Shown piece after piece: positions 39,929 through 49,598 of a stretch of 64,000 nucleotides of DNA. The notes below the pieces were generated by a model. That model had not been told where the DNA came from, made no database searches, and was given only the letters and a program-made list of their open reading frames with translations. The number at the start of each line of letters is the position of its first letter. The first letter of the stretch is position 1. Source of the stretch: Rubritepida flocculans DSM 14296 (GTDB lineage: Bacteria; Pseudomonadota; Alphaproteobacteria; Acetobacterales; Acetobacteraceae); contig NZ_AUDH01000006.1 of NCBI RefSeq assembly GCF_000425365.1, forward strand, positions 1 through 64,000, written 5' to 3'. Made by a program: the position numbers and the translations under genes.

Positions 39929-40261
39929 TCAGAAAAGCCGCTGCCCCGGCGGATAGGGGATCACGATCTCCTGCGGGTGGGCGAGGTTGAGCATCGCCCG
40001 CGCCCGCTCCTCGAGCTGGTCGCGGTCGAGCTGCTGGCCGCGCAGGGCGTTCACGCGCCGTTCCGCCGCCTCGCGCTCCTCGCGCGCGGCGGCGAGGGCC
40101 CGGCGCGCCTCGGCAAGCTCCAGCTCGCGCGCCTGATAGGTCGCGAGCCCGCGCTCGCCGTGCTGGGCGTGCCAGACGAAGAAGCCCGAGAGGCCGAGCA
40201 GCAGCGCGGGCGCCAGCAGCGCCTTGACCGTGCGGCCCATCCATCGGCCGAAACCGCCCAT
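39929..40261 (-). CDS. ftsB: Cell division protein FtsB/DivIC family
   Basis: A 110-residue single-pass membrane protein: a helix at about residues 13-33 (VKALLAPALLLGLSGFFVWH), a periplasmic coiled coil (residues 40-80, RELELAEARRALAAAREERE), then LEERARAMLNLAHPQEIVIP. This is the septum-formation-initiator fold that joins FtsL and FtsQ in the divisome. Start ATG 40261 is used; TTG at 40270 is possible. In many alphaproteobacteria it directly follows eno; here a small opposite-strand gene and a repeat copy lie between. Confidence 0.87.
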   Translation of the reverse strand: MGGFGRWMGRTVKALLAPALLLGLSGFFVWHAQHGERGLATYQARELELAEARRALAAAREEREAAERRVNALRGQQLDRDQLEERARAMLNLAHPQEIVIPYPPGQRLF

Positions 40262-40473
40262 CTCCCGCAATCCCCCGTGCGGGCCCCCACCCGCAGCGCC
40301 AGGGAATCACCATCCGCACGCGCTGGCAAGCGCCCTCGCGGCGCGGCCTGCACGCATCGGGCGCGCCGATCCCGCCCATCGGCACGCCGAGGTTGCGGCG
40401 GGGGGTGGGGCAGGCGCAGGCTCCCTGGCGCGGGCGGCCCGATGGGCGGGCGCCCGCCATGATGGAGGATGCG

Positions 40474-40722
40474 ATGAAGGGATTCACCCTGGGCCTGCTC
40501 TGCGGGGCCGGCGCCGTGACGCTGCTGGGCGCCGGGCTCGCGCTCGCGCAGGCGCCGGTGATCCCGGCGCTCTCGGGCAATATCGGCGGGCTGAACGACG
40601 GGCGCTTCTTCCGGGTGTTCTGCACGAACAGCCAGGGCAATGTGGACACGTCCAAGCGGCTGACGGTGTTCCGCGAACAGGGCAACCCGAACACCCCGGC
40701 CGCCTCGCTGCAGTGCCAGTAG
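40474..40722 (+). CDS. Small exported protein of unknown function
   Basis: An 82-residue protein. GGAGG (40464-40468) precedes ATG 40474, so this start is preferred to the two ATGs at 40459 and 40462. MKGFTLGLLCGAGAVTLLGA and a cut after LAQ form a clear signal peptide. The mature part (about 55 residues) has two Cys (FFRVFCTNSQGN and ASLQCQ at the end) that could form a disulfide. I recognise no family. It is read on the strand opposite to ftsB and eno. Its TAG is directly followed by repeat copy E. Confidence 0.7.
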   Translation: MKGFTLGLLCGAGAVTLLGAGLALAQAPVIPALSGNIGGLNDGRFFRVFCTNSQGNVDTSKRLTVFREQGNPNTPAASLQCQ

Positions 40723-40820
40723 TCGCGCGCAGGGTTGGCGTGGCGGCGGCGCGCCAAGACAAGGGCACACCAGTGGCCGCGCCGCTTTCGCACGGGTCGA
40801 AGACAGCGGCCGCCGGGATC
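40723..40820 (+). repeat. Interspersed repeat, copy E (diverged)
   Basis: It starts at the base after a TAG stop with TCGCGCGCAGGGTTGGCG, followed by TGGCGGCGGCGCGCCAAGAC. The right palindrome has drifted (CACACCAGTGGCCGC at 40766-40780, GCGGCCGCCGGGATC at 40806-40820). The internal CCCATCG hairpin and the left stop-codon hairpin are absent. It lies between two convergent genes; eno ends 20 bases farther on. Confidence 0.75.
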
Positions 40821-40840
40821 AGGCGGCGCCGGGCGGCCGG

Positions 40841-42220
<1,380 letters not shown>

Positions 42221-42225
42221 CTTAC

Positions 42226-42852
42226 ATGCCCTTCCTCTGCGAAGCCTTCGGCCCCGATGCGGTCGCCGCCGCGCCGCCCGCCCCGCGGGCCCTCATCTCC
42301 TCCGAGGAAACGGTGCTGCTCGCCGCGCTGCGGCCGGAGGTCGGGCTCGCCCTCTGGCTGCGCCCCCTCCCGGCGGGTTGGGCGCGGGCGCTCGCCCCGC
42401 TCCGCGCCGCCGCTCCCTTCCGCGTCAGCGCCGAGGGCGGGCCCGAAGAGGGGTGGGACGCGCTCGCCGCCGCCCTGCCCGCCCCCGCGCCGCTCGACCT
42501 GCTGGCGGATGGGCGTCGCCTCGCCCACATCCTCGCGGCGCTGTCGCGCCGCCCACGGCTAAGGCTGCGGCTGGAGGGCGTGACCGGCGACGCCTGCCGG
42601 AAATTCCATGTGGACGCGGTGGGGCTCCGCCTTCTCGTCACCTATGCCGGGCCCGGGACGCAATGGACCATGGGCGATCCCGACCGGCCGGAGACGGTCA
42701 TCCACGAAGCCCCGCCCGGTGCGGTGATGCTGCTGCGCGGCCGCGCCCGGCCCGGCGCGCATGTGCTGCACCGCTCGCCGCCGCTCTCCGCCCTTCCCTG
42801 CCCCCAGCGCAGCCGCCTGCTGCTGTGCATCGACGAAGCCGACGCGCCATGA
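42226..42852 (+). CDS. DUF1826 domain protein, probable zinc-starvation protein
   Basis: A 208-residue protein of the DUF1826 family, whose genes typically stand beside COG0523 (CobW-type) GTPases under Zur control. Recognisable blocks: [41 protein letters not shown] with a conserved Cys-x2-F-H-x-[19 protein letters not shown], and LHRSPPL near the end. The C/H/D residues could bind metal. The start at ATG 42226 has no Shine-Dalgarno sequence and stands 10 bases after a possible -10, so leaderless translation is likely. Its TGA overlaps the ATG of the GTPase gene. Confidence 0.85.
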   Translation: MPFLCEAFGPDAVAAAPPAPRALISSEETVLLAALRPEVGLALWLRPLPAGWARALAPLRAAAPFRVSAEGGPEEGWDALAAALPAPAPLDLLADGRRLAHILAALSRRPRLRLRLEGVTGDACRKFHVDAVGLRLLVTYAGPGTQWTMGDPDRPETVIHEAPPGAVMLLRGRARPGAHVLHRSPPLSALPCPQRSRLLLCIDEADAP

Positions 42853-44039
42853 CCCAGCGCCTTCCCGTCACCGTGCTCTCCGGCTTCCTCGGCGCCGGCA
42901 AGACCACGCTGCTCAACCACGTCCTCGCCAACCGCGAGGGCCGGCGCGTCGCCGTCATCGTCAACGACATGAGCGAGGTGAACATCGACGCGGCGCTGGT
43001 GGGCAACGCGGGCAGCCTGTCGCGCACCGAGGAACGCCTGGTCGAGATGTCGAACGGCTGCATCTGCTGCACGCTGCGCGAGGATCTGATGGTGGAGGTG
43101 GCGAAGCTCGCCCGCGAGGGGCGCTTCGACGCCCTTCTCATCGAGAGCACCGGAATCTCCGAGCCCATGCCCGTCGCCGCCACCTTCGACTTCCGCGACG
43201 AGCGGGGCTTCAGCCTCTCCGACCTCGCGCGGCTCGACACCATGGTGACGGTGGTGGACGCGAAATCCTGGCTCGCGGACTACGCCTCCCCGGACACGCT
43301 CGCCAGGCGCGGCCAGACCGCGGGCGAGGGCGACCGGCGCCACCTCGTGGACCTCCTCGTCGAGCAGGTGGAGTTCGCCGACGTGATCGTGCTCAACAAG
43401 GCCGATCTGGTGGAGGAGGCCGAGCTCCGCCGCCTCGCCGGGCTGATCGCGACCTTCAACCCGGAGGCCGAGATCGTCGCCGCGGTGCGCGGCCAGGTGC
43501 CGCTCGCCCATGTGCTCGGCACCGGGCGGTTCGACTTCGCCCGCGCCGCGCAGGCGGCCGGCTGGGCGCAGGCGCTGTCGGGGCAGCACCTGCCGGAGAG
43601 CGAGGAGTTCGGCATCCGCTCCTTCGTCTGGCGGGCGCGGCGGCCGCTGCACCCCGCGCGCTTCAAGGCGCTGATCGAGAGCGAGCTGCCCGGCGTCGTG
43701 CGCGCCAAGGGCTTCTTCTGGCTGGCAACCCGCATGCCCTGGGCCGGCTCCTGGCAGCTTGCCGGCGCGATCGGCCGGCACGAGGCGGCGGGCTTCTGGT
43801 GGGCCGCACAGCCCAGTCAGAGCTGGCCGGAGGATCCGGACTGGCGGCGCGGCGTGATGGCGAACTGGGAGGAGCCCTGGGGCGACCGGCGGCAGGAGAT
43901 CGTCTTCATCGGCATCGGCATGGACGAGACGGCGCTGCGCCGGAAGCTCGACGCCTGCCTGCTGACGGAGGCCGAGATGCGCGGCGGACCCAAGGCCTGG
44001 GCGAGGCTCCCGGATCCCTTCCCGCCCTGGGGGGTGTGA
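42849..44039 (+). CDS. CobW/COG0523-family GTPase, probable zinc metallochaperone
   Basis: A 396-residue G3E GTPase. Walker A is [16 protein letters not shown] (about residues 11-26). The metal-binding C-x-C-C motif is in [15 protein letters not shown] (about 68-82), and the guanine-specificity NKAD is in [12 protein letters not shown]. The C-terminal CobW_C domain starts near residue 255 ([20 protein letters not shown]). Members of this branch (ZigA/ZNG1-like) pass zinc to enzymes when zinc is scarce. Here the upstream DUF1826 gene and Zur-like site support that over cobalamin work. Its stop codon is contained in repeat copy F. Confidence 0.9.
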   Translation: MTQRLPVTVLSGFLGAGKTTLLNHVLANREGRRVAVIVNDMSEVNIDAALVGNAGSLSRTEERLVEMSNGCICCTLREDLMVEVAKLAREGRFDALLIESTGISEPMPVAATFDFRDERGFSLSDLARLDTMVTVVDAKSWLADYASPDTLARRGQTAGEGDRRHLVDLLVEQVEFADVIVLNKADLVEEAELRRLAGLIATFNPEAEIVAAVRGQVPLAHVLGTGRFDFARAAQAAGWAQALSGQHLPESEEFGIRSFVWRARRPLHPARFKALIESELPGVVRAKGFFWLATRMPWAGSWQLAGAIGRHEAAGFWWAAQPSQSWPEDPDWRRGVMANWEEPWGDRRQEIVFIGIGMDETALRRKLDACLLTEAEMRGGPKAWARLPDPFPPWGV

Positions 44040-44203
44040 TACGGTCGCCATGATATGCCGACCGTATCGCGCGCAGGGTTGGCGGGCGCCCATCGACGCT
44101 TTGCGTCGATGGAACCCGGTGTGGCGGCTGCGCGCCAACACATAAGGAATACCAGCGGCCGCACCGGCTTCTCAGGAGGCGAAATCAGCGGCCGCTGGTA
44201 TGA
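44037..44203 (+). repeat. Multi-hairpin interspersed repeat, copy F (full length)
   Basis: Three hairpins are present. The first starts at the CobW stop: GATACGGTCG (44038-44047) with CGACCGTATC (44059-44068). The second has CCATCGACGC (44090-44099) with GCGTCGATGG (44103-44112). The third has ATACCAGCGGCCGC (44149-44162) with GCGGCCGCTGGTAT (44188-44201). GCGCAGGGTTGGCG and GTGTGGCGGCTGCGCGCCAA lie between. The left hairpin arms differ in sequence from copy G yet still pair, which shows compensating change. Confidence 0.88.
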
Positions 44204-44313
44204 CACAGGCAGCCGGCTGGCTTGGGCGCTGACGCTGCGGCGTGGCGGCCGCCCGGCTCCCTCGCCCCCGCCCATCTTGCGCCCCGCGCGCCCGCGCTGC
44301 CATGGAAGGGGCC

Positions 44314-45216
44314 ATGCCTCCCCTCGCCATTCTCGGCGCCGGGCTCGCCGGCCTCTCCGCCGCGCGCGCCCTCCTCGCCGCCGGCCAGCCCGTCCGCCTC
44401 TTCGACAAGGGCCGCGGCCCGGGCGGGCGGCTCGCCACGCGGCGCGTGACCCATGCGGGGGCCGAGCACCGCTTCGACCATGGCGCGCAGTATCTGCGGG
44501 CCGAGCGCGCCCCCTTCCCCGCCCTGCTCGCCGAGGCCGGCTGCGCCCCCTGGCCCGACGCCGCCCGGCGCGTGCCGCTGCCCGGCATGTCCGCGCTCGG
44601 GCGGCATCTGGCGCGGGGGCTCGATCTCGCCACCGGCGTCACCGTCACCGCGCTGCGGCGCGAGGGGGCGGGCTGGCGCCTCCTGCATGCGGGCGGCGAG
44701 GAGGGCCCCTTCGCGGGGGTGCTGCTCACCTGCCCCGCGCCCCAGGCCATCCCGCTGCTCGCCCCGCATGCCCCGGGGCTCGCGGCGCGGCTCGCGCCCA
44801 TCCGCTACGCGCCCTGCTGGACGGTGCTGGCCGCCTTCCCCGCCCGCCTCGCGCTGCCGGAGACGCTGCGCGGCCAGGGCCCCATCGGCTGGGCGGCGCG
44901 CGACAGCGCCAAGCCCGGCCGCGACGCGACGCAGGAGAACTGGGTGATCCAGGCCGGCCCCGATTTCTCCCGGGCGCATCTGGAGGCGGCGCCGGAGGCC
45001 GTCATCGCGCCGCTTCTCGCCGCGCTCGGCGCGCCCGAGCCGCTCTTCGCCCAGGCGCATCGCTGGCGCTTCTCGCTGCTGGAGCAGGCGCTGGGCGAGC
45101 CCTGCCTGCTGGAGGGGACGCTGGGCTACGCCTCGGACGGATGCCTGGGCGGCCGGGCCGAGGCGGCCTTCGACTCCGGCGCGGCGCTGGCCGCGCGCTG
45201 GCTGGCGCGCGGATGA
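44314..45216 (+). CDS. FAD/NAD(P)-dependent oxidoreductase, renalase-like
   Basis: A 300-residue flavoprotein. The FAD Rossmann start is LAILGAGLAGLSAARALLAA (about residues 4-23), followed by FDKGRGPGGRLATRR and FDHGAQYLRAE, as in bacterial renalase-like amine oxidoreductases. QAHRWRFSLLEQALGEPCLL and GYASDGCLGGRAEAAFDSGA carry the C-terminal flavin contact. The substrate is unknown. GGAAGGGG precedes ATG 44314. It starts a five-gene operon and overlaps the next gene by four bases. Confidence 0.88.
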   Translation: MPPLAILGAGLAGLSAARALLAAGQPVRLFDKGRGPGGRLATRRVTHAGAEHRFDHGAQYLRAERAPFPALLAEAGCAPWPDAARRVPLPGMSALGRHLARGLDLATGVTVTALRREGAGWRLLHAGGEEGPFAGVLLTCPAPQAIPLLAPHAPGLAARLAPIRYAPCWTVLAAFPARLALPETLRGQGPIGWAARDSAKPGRDATQENWVIQAGPDFSRAHLEAAPEAVIAPLLAALGAPEPLFAQAHRWRFSLLEQALGEPCLLEGTLGYASDGCLGGRAEAAFDSGAALAARWLARG

Positions 45217-45794
45217 AGCCCCGCCCCGCCTTCGCCGACGACCTGGCCGCCGCGCGCGCCGAGGCCTTCGCCCTGCTGGCGCGCGGCGTGGCGGACCGGC
45301 GGCACGCCTTCCACACCCCCACCCTCGCCAGCATCGGTCTCGATGGCGCGCCGCGCGCGCGCACCCTGGTGCTGCGCGGCTTCGACGCCGAGACCCGCAG
45401 CCTGCGCCTGCACAGCGACGCGCGCAGCGCCAAGATCGCCGAGCTGGCGCGCGAGCCGCGCGCGGCGCTGCACCTCTACGACGCGCGCGCGCAAATCCAG
45501 CTCCGCCTCGAGGGCCGGGCGAGCCTGCACCGCGAGGACGCGCTGGCCGAGGCCGCCTGGGCGGCGAGCCGCCCCTTCAGCCGCATGTGCTACGCCCTCG
45601 CGCCCGCCCCCGGCACGCCGCTCGCGGCCCCGCCGCCCGCCCCGCGCGATCCGGACTCCGGCCGGGCGCATTTCGCGGTCATCCTCTTCACCTTCGCGCG
45701 GATGGAGTGGCTCTGGCTCGACGCCGCCGGCCACCGCCGCGCGCGCTTCGCCTGGGGCGAGGCGGGCGAGGAGGCGACATGGCTGGCCCCCTGA
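45213..45794 (+). CDS. Pyridoxamine 5'-phosphate oxidase-family flavin protein
   Basis: A 193-residue split-barrel FMN-binding protein. FHTPTLASIGLDGAPRARTL, then LHSDARSAKIAELAREPRAA and LHLYDARAQIQLRLEG cover the FMN-binding strand order of PNPOx-like proteins; FARMEWLWLDAAGHRRARFA closes it. It lacks the length and the PLP-site residues of true PdxH, so oxidation of pyridoxamine phosphate is doubtful. The start ATG overlaps the flavoprotein stop and the end overlaps the DUF3253 start by 16 bases. Confidence 0.86.
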   Translation: MKPRPAFADDLAAARAEAFALLARGVADRRHAFHTPTLASIGLDGAPRARTLVLRGFDAETRSLRLHSDARSAKIAELAREPRAALHLYDARAQIQLRLEGRASLHREDALAEAAWAASRPFSRMCYALAPAPGTPLAAPPPAPRDPDSGRAHFAVILFTFARMEWLWLDAAGHRRARFAWGEAGEEATWLAP

Positions 45795-46063
45795 CCCGCG
45801 CCGCGCCGGATCGGGCGGCGCTGGAGGCGGAAATCCTCCGCCTCACCGCGCTGCGGGGCCCGGAGAAGTCCATCTGCCCCTCCGAGGTCGCGCGCGCCCT
45901 GGATCCCGAGGGCTGGCGCCGCCACCTGCAGGCGGTGCGCGCCGCCGCCGCCGCCCTGGCCGCGGCCGGGCGCGTCGAAATCCTGCGCAAGGGCAAGCCC
46001 GTCCCGCCCGAGGCCATGCACGGCGTGATCCGCCTGCGGGCGGCGCGCGAGGGGGGCGCGTGA
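45779..46063 (+). CDS. DUF3253 domain protein
   Basis: A 94-residue protein of the DUF3253 family, a winged-helix-like fold. LEAEILRLTALRGPEKSICP, SEVARALDPEGWRRHLQAVR and GRVEILRKGKPVPPEAMHGV match the family order of helices and wing. The function is unknown; DNA binding is possible from the fold only. It overlaps both neighbours, so it belongs to the same operon as the two flavoproteins. Confidence 0.85.
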   Translation: MAGPLTRAAPDRAALEAEILRLTALRGPEKSICPSEVARALDPEGWRRHLQAVRAAAAALAAAGRVEILRKGKPVPPEAMHGVIRLRAAREGGA

Positions 46064-47286
46064 ACCCGCTCACGGCCTGGCTCGATCCGGTGGGCGGCGC
46101 GCCGCCCCGGCCGCTGGATTTCGCGGCGCCGCCCGCGGCGGCGGAGGGCCTCTGCCTGGTGCTCCCGGAAGGCCATCCGGGCACGGCGGCGCTGCGCAGC
46201 CCGCCCCTGCCGGCCCCGCCCGCGGCGGTGCTCGCCGCGCTGTGCGCCCTCGCCGCCGAGGAGCCGCGCTGCCGCCTGCTTGCGCAATGGCCGGAGCGCG
46301 GCCAGGCGCAATGGCTGCTGCGCAGCCCGCTGCTGCGTCTGCCCACGCTGCTGGCGGCCGAGGCGCGGCCCCGGCCGGGGGGTGCGGCGCTGTTCCTCCT
46401 CGCGCGGCGGCTTGCGCCCGGCCCGGATGGCGGGGCGGGGCGGGCGCTTCTCGCGCGCTGGCTCGCCGCCCTGCCGGGCCGCCTGCCGCCCGCGCCCGAG
46501 GCCAGCGCGCCCGCCCCAGCGGATGTCCCGCCCGACCCGCCCTTCCTCGCCGCGCTGATGGCCCGCGCCCCCGGCCGCCACCTGCTGCTGACCGGCGAAA
46601 CCCCCGACGCCCCCGCCCTGCTGCTCCAGGCCCTGGCCGGCGGGGCGGCCAGCGCGCGGGTGCTCGGCCCCCGCCCCCCTTCCGCGCCGGACGCCGCGCT
46701 GATGGCCGCCGGCCGCCGCCTCGGGCTGGAGGCGCTGGCCGAGGACGTGATCCGCGCCGCCGGGGTGGGTCACGCCCCGCCCATCCCCTCCGCGCTCGCG
46801 CGCAGCGACGCCCCCGCCGCCTGGTGGCGCGCCGACCCGCCCGAGGCCCCGGATCTGGCCGCGCGGCTCGGCCCGGTGGATCTGCTGGCCGAGGGCGCGG
46901 GGCTCGAGGGGCAGCGCGAACCGCTGCGCCGCCTCGCCGCGCTGCGCCGCACCGGGGCGCGGCGGCTTCTGCTCGCCACCGCCGCCCTGCCCGAGGGGAT
47001 CATCCCCGGCTTCGGCGCGGAGAGCCTCTGGCCCGCCGAGGCGCTCGGCGCCGAGCGCGCCAGGGCGCTTGAGCCGGCGCTGCGCGCCCATGGCCTCGCC
47101 CTGCCCCAGCTCTCGCAGCTCCCGGAGGGGCTGAGCGAGGCCGCCGCCCGCGCCGCCGGCATCGCCGCGCCCTGGTGGTGGTTCATGGGCGAGGCCGCGC
47201 TGCGCGATCTGCTGGCCGATGCCGGCTGGACGCCCCGCGCCCAGGCCCGGCAGGGCCTCACCCTGCTCCTGGAGGCCGAGGCGTGA
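46060..47286 (+). CDS. Uncharacterised protein, possibly a diverged methyltransferase
   Basis: A 408-residue Ala/Pro/Leu-rich protein that starts with GTG in a GTGA overlap. I recognise no family with confidence. The last third has features seen in SAM methyltransferases: PVDLLAEGAGLEGQREPLRR, RRTGARRLLLATAALPE and a C-terminal PWWWFMGEAALRDLLADAGW resembling the 'W-x-F-x4-L-x2-L-x3-G-W' ending of such enzymes. No classical G-x-G-x-G motif I is visible. It is immediately upstream of, and overlaps, the double glycosyltransferase, so a role in making or modifying a glycan is a fair guess. Confidence 0.6.
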   Translation: MNPLTAWLDPVGGAPPRPLDFAAPPAAAEGLCLVLPEGHPGTAALRSPPLPAPPAAVLAALCALAAEEPRCRLLAQWPERGQAQWLLRSPLLRLPTLLAAEARPRPGGAALFLLARRLAPGPDGGAGRALLARWLAALPGRLPPAPEASAPAPADVPPDPPFLAALMARAPGRHLLLTGETPDAPALLLQALAGGAASARVLGPRPPSAPDAALMAAGRRLGLEALAEDVIRAAGVGHAPPIPSALARSDAPAAWWRADPPEAPDLAARLGPVDLLAEGAGLEGQREPLRRLAALRRTGARRLLLATAALPEGIIPGFGAESLWPAEALGAERARALEPALRAHGLALPQLSQLPEGLSEAAARAAGIAAPWWWFMGEAALRDLLADAGWTPRAQARQGLTLLLEAEA

Positions 47287-49457
47287 GCCGCCCCCAGCGC
47301 ATCTGCCTGCTCACCTCGGATTTCCCGGGGCCGGTGCGCAACGGCGGCATGGGCACCGCCTTCCTCGCCTGCGCCGAGCGTTTCCGCGACGCCGGCCATG
47401 CGGTGACGGTGCTCTTCGGCCCCGACTACACCGAGACCCTGCCGCTCGCCCATTGGCGGCGGCACTACGCCGAGCGCGGGCTGGATTTCGTGCCGCTGCA
47501 CGCCCCGCCGGAGGCGCGCATCGTCGCCTTCGAGGCCTATCGGTGGCTCAAGGCCCGGCGCTTCGACGCCATCCATTTCCACGAGATGCGCGGCATCGGC
47601 CATTGGCTGACCGTGGCCAAGCGCTGCGGGCTCGCCTTCGGCGAGACGGCGCTGGTCTGCCAGCTCCATTCCCCCACCCTCTGGCACCGCGCCCATTCGG
47701 CCGAGGCCGTGAGCGATCTCGGCCTGCTGGAGACGGACTGGATGGAGCGGCAGAGCGCCGAGGGCGCGGATGTCGCCGCCGCCCCCTCGCGCTACCTGCT
47801 CGAGGAGGTGGCGCGCATGGGCTGGCGGCTGCCCGGCGGCGGGCGGGTGCTGCCCAACATGCTGCCCGCCGGCTTCCCCCGCGCCGCGCCCCCCGAGGGG
47901 CCGCTGCCGGTGGAGGAGCTGGTCTTCTTCGGCCGGCTGGAGACGCGCAAGGGGCTCGACCTGTTCTGCGCCGCCCTCTCCCGGCTGGAGGCGGCGGGCC
48001 GCGCGCCGCGGCGCGTGAGCTTCCTCGGCAAGGTCGGCCAGATGGAGACGGGCCACGCCCTGGCCTGGCTCGCCGAGGCGGCCGGGGCCTGGCGCACCCC
48101 CTGGCGCGTGGTGAACGACCTGGATGCCGAGGGGGCGCGCGCCTTCCTCGCCGCGCCCGGGCGGCTCGCCGTCATCGCCTCGCGCATCGAGAACGCGCCC
48201 TATGCGGTGATCGAGTGCCTGGCCGCCGGGCTGCCCTTCCTCGCCCCGCGCCTGGGCGGCATCCCCGAACTGGTGGCGGAGGAGGACCAGGCGCGGGTGC
48301 TCTACCCGCCCGGGGTGGAGGGGCTCGCCGCCGCCATGGCGGGCGCGCTGGAGCAGGGCGCCCGGGCCGCCCGCCCCGCCGTGACGCCGGAGGAGGCGAC
48401 GGCCGCCTGGCTCGGCTTCCAGGCGCGGCTGCGCCCGCCCCCGGCCGCGCCCGCTCTCGTCTCGGGCGCGCCGCTGGTCTCGGTCTGCATGGCGACGCAT
48501 GAGCGGGTGGCCCCGCTGGCGCAGGCCATCGCCTCCATCGAGGCGCAGACCCATCCGCACATCGAGCTGGTGCTGGTGGACGATGCGGGGCGCGACCCGG
48601 CGGCGCGCGCCTTCCTCGATGCGCTCGCCCCGCGCTTCGCCGCGCGCGGCTGGCGGCTGCTGCGCAACGAGGAGAACCTGTTCCACGGCGCCTCCCGCCG
48701 CCGCGCCGTGGAGGCCGCGGCGGGCGAGTTCCTGCTGCTGATGGACGACGACAACGCCGCCATGCCCGAGGCGGTGGAGGTGTTCCTGCGCGCCCTCCAC
48801 CATCGGGGCGCGGACATCCTCACCTGCCAGTCCCAGGCCTTCGCGGGCGCCGGCCCGCCGCCCGCGGCGCGCGCCACCCGCCCGGTCTGGATCCCCGTCG
48901 GGCCCAGCGCCAGCCTCGGCGCCTTCGTCAACGCGCTGGGCGACACCAACATGTTCTTCCGCCGCGCCGCCTGGGAGCGGCTCGGCGGCTTCACCGAGGA
49001 GCGCTGCAACTTCGAGGACTGGGAGTTCCTCCAGGCCGCGGTGCTGGCGGGGCTGGTGGTCGAGTGCCTGCCCGAAATCCTCTATTTCTACCGCGTCTGG
49101 CCCCGCGCGCAGACGGGGGCGCAGGGGGCGGAGATGCTGCTGGCCAGCCACCGCCGCGCCGCCCGCCCCACCCTGGCCGCCATTCCCGAGCCGCTGCGCG
49201 CGGCCATGCGCTTCGCCATCGAGCGCGAGGTGGCGGGCCAGCGCGCCCGGGGCGAAGGCTATTGGGCGAGGCTGCCGGCGGCCGCGCCCGAGCAGGCCCT
49301 GGTCAACGCGCACCCGCCGCAGAGCGCCGAGGCGCTGCTGGCCCTGGCCGATGTGGTCGCCGCCAACGGCCAGGAGGAGACGGCGCGCGCCCTGGCCGAG
49401 CAGGCGCTGCGCCTCGCGCCGGGACATCCGGGGGCGCGGCGCTTTCTCGGGGGGTGA
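47283..49457 (+). CDS. Double-domain glycosyltransferase (GT4 fused to GT2)
   Basis: A 724-residue fusion from GTG 47283. Residues 1-385 are a GT-B family 4 transferase: LLTSDFPGPVRNGGMGTAFL start, FFGRLETRKGLDLFCAALSR, and the donor site ENAPYAVIECLAAGLPFLAP. Residues about 395-650 are a GT-A family 2 transferase: VSVCMATHERVAPLAQAIAS, LVLVDDAGRD, the metal-binding LLLMDDDNAAMPE, and FEDWEFLQAAV. A short TPR-like end follows (ALADVVAANGQEETARALAE). One chain could add two sugars in sequence to a surface glycan or protein. No transport genes adjoin it, so the target is unknown. Confidence 0.88.
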   Translation: MSRPQRICLLTSDFPGPVRNGGMGTAFLACAERFRDAGHAVTVLFGPDYTETLPLAHWRRHYAERGLDFVPLHAPPEARIVAFEAYRWLKARRFDAIHFHEMRGIGHWLTVAKRCGLAFGETALVCQLHSPTLWHRAHSAEAVSDLGLLETDWMERQSAEGADVAAAPSRYLLEEVARMGWRLPGGGRVLPNMLPAGFPRAAPPEGPLPVEELVFFGRLETRKGLDLFCAALSRLEAAGRAPRRVSFLGKVGQMETGHALAWLAEAAGAWRTPWRVVNDLDAEGARAFLAAPGRLAVIASRIENAPYAVIECLAAGLPFLAPRLGGIPELVAEEDQARVLYPPGVEGLAAAMAGALEQGARAARPAVTPEEATAAWLGFQARLRPPPAAPALVSGAPLVSVCMATHERVAPLAQAIASIEAQTHPHIELVLVDDAGRDPAARAFLDALAPRFAARGWRLLRNEENLFHGASRRRAVEAAAGEFLLLMDDDNAAMPEAVEVFLRALHHRGADILTCQSQAFAGAGPPPAARATRPVWIPVGPSASLGAFVNALGDTNMFFRRAAWERLGGFTEERCNFEDWEFLQAAVLAGLVVECLPEILYFYRVWPRAQTGAQGAEMLLASHRRAARPTLAAIPEPLRAAMRFAIEREVAGQRARGEGYWARLPAAAPEQALVNAHPPQSAEALLALADVVAANGQEETARALAEQALRLAPGHPGARRFLGG

Positions 49458-49583
49458 TGCGGGCGGCATCACATGCCGCCCGTATCGCGCGCAGGGTTGG
49501 TGTGGCGGCTGCGCGCCAAAATAAAGGCATACCAGCGGCCGCACCGCCTGCTCAGGGGTCGAAATCAGCGGCCGCTGGGATGA
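49455..49583 (+). repeat. Multi-hairpin interspersed repeat, copy G
   Basis: It begins with the glycosyltransferase stop codon: ATGCGGGCGGCAT (49457-49469) pairs with ATGCCGCCCGTAT (49473-49485) around a three-base loop. GCGCAGGGTTGG, GTGTGGCGGCTGCGCGCCAA and the right palindrome CATACCAGCGGCCGC (49528-49542) with GCGGCCGCTGGGATG (49568-49582) follow. The internal CCCATCG hairpin is absent. It fills the gap between two convergent genes; the next one ends 15 bases on. Confidence 0.88.
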
Positions 49584-49598
49584 TGCGGTCGGCGTCGC

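Noticed and set aside
40766-40820. A CRISPR-like array from the scattered repeats
   Set aside because: The copies are 4 to 28 kb apart, not regularly spaced, and no cas gene is present.
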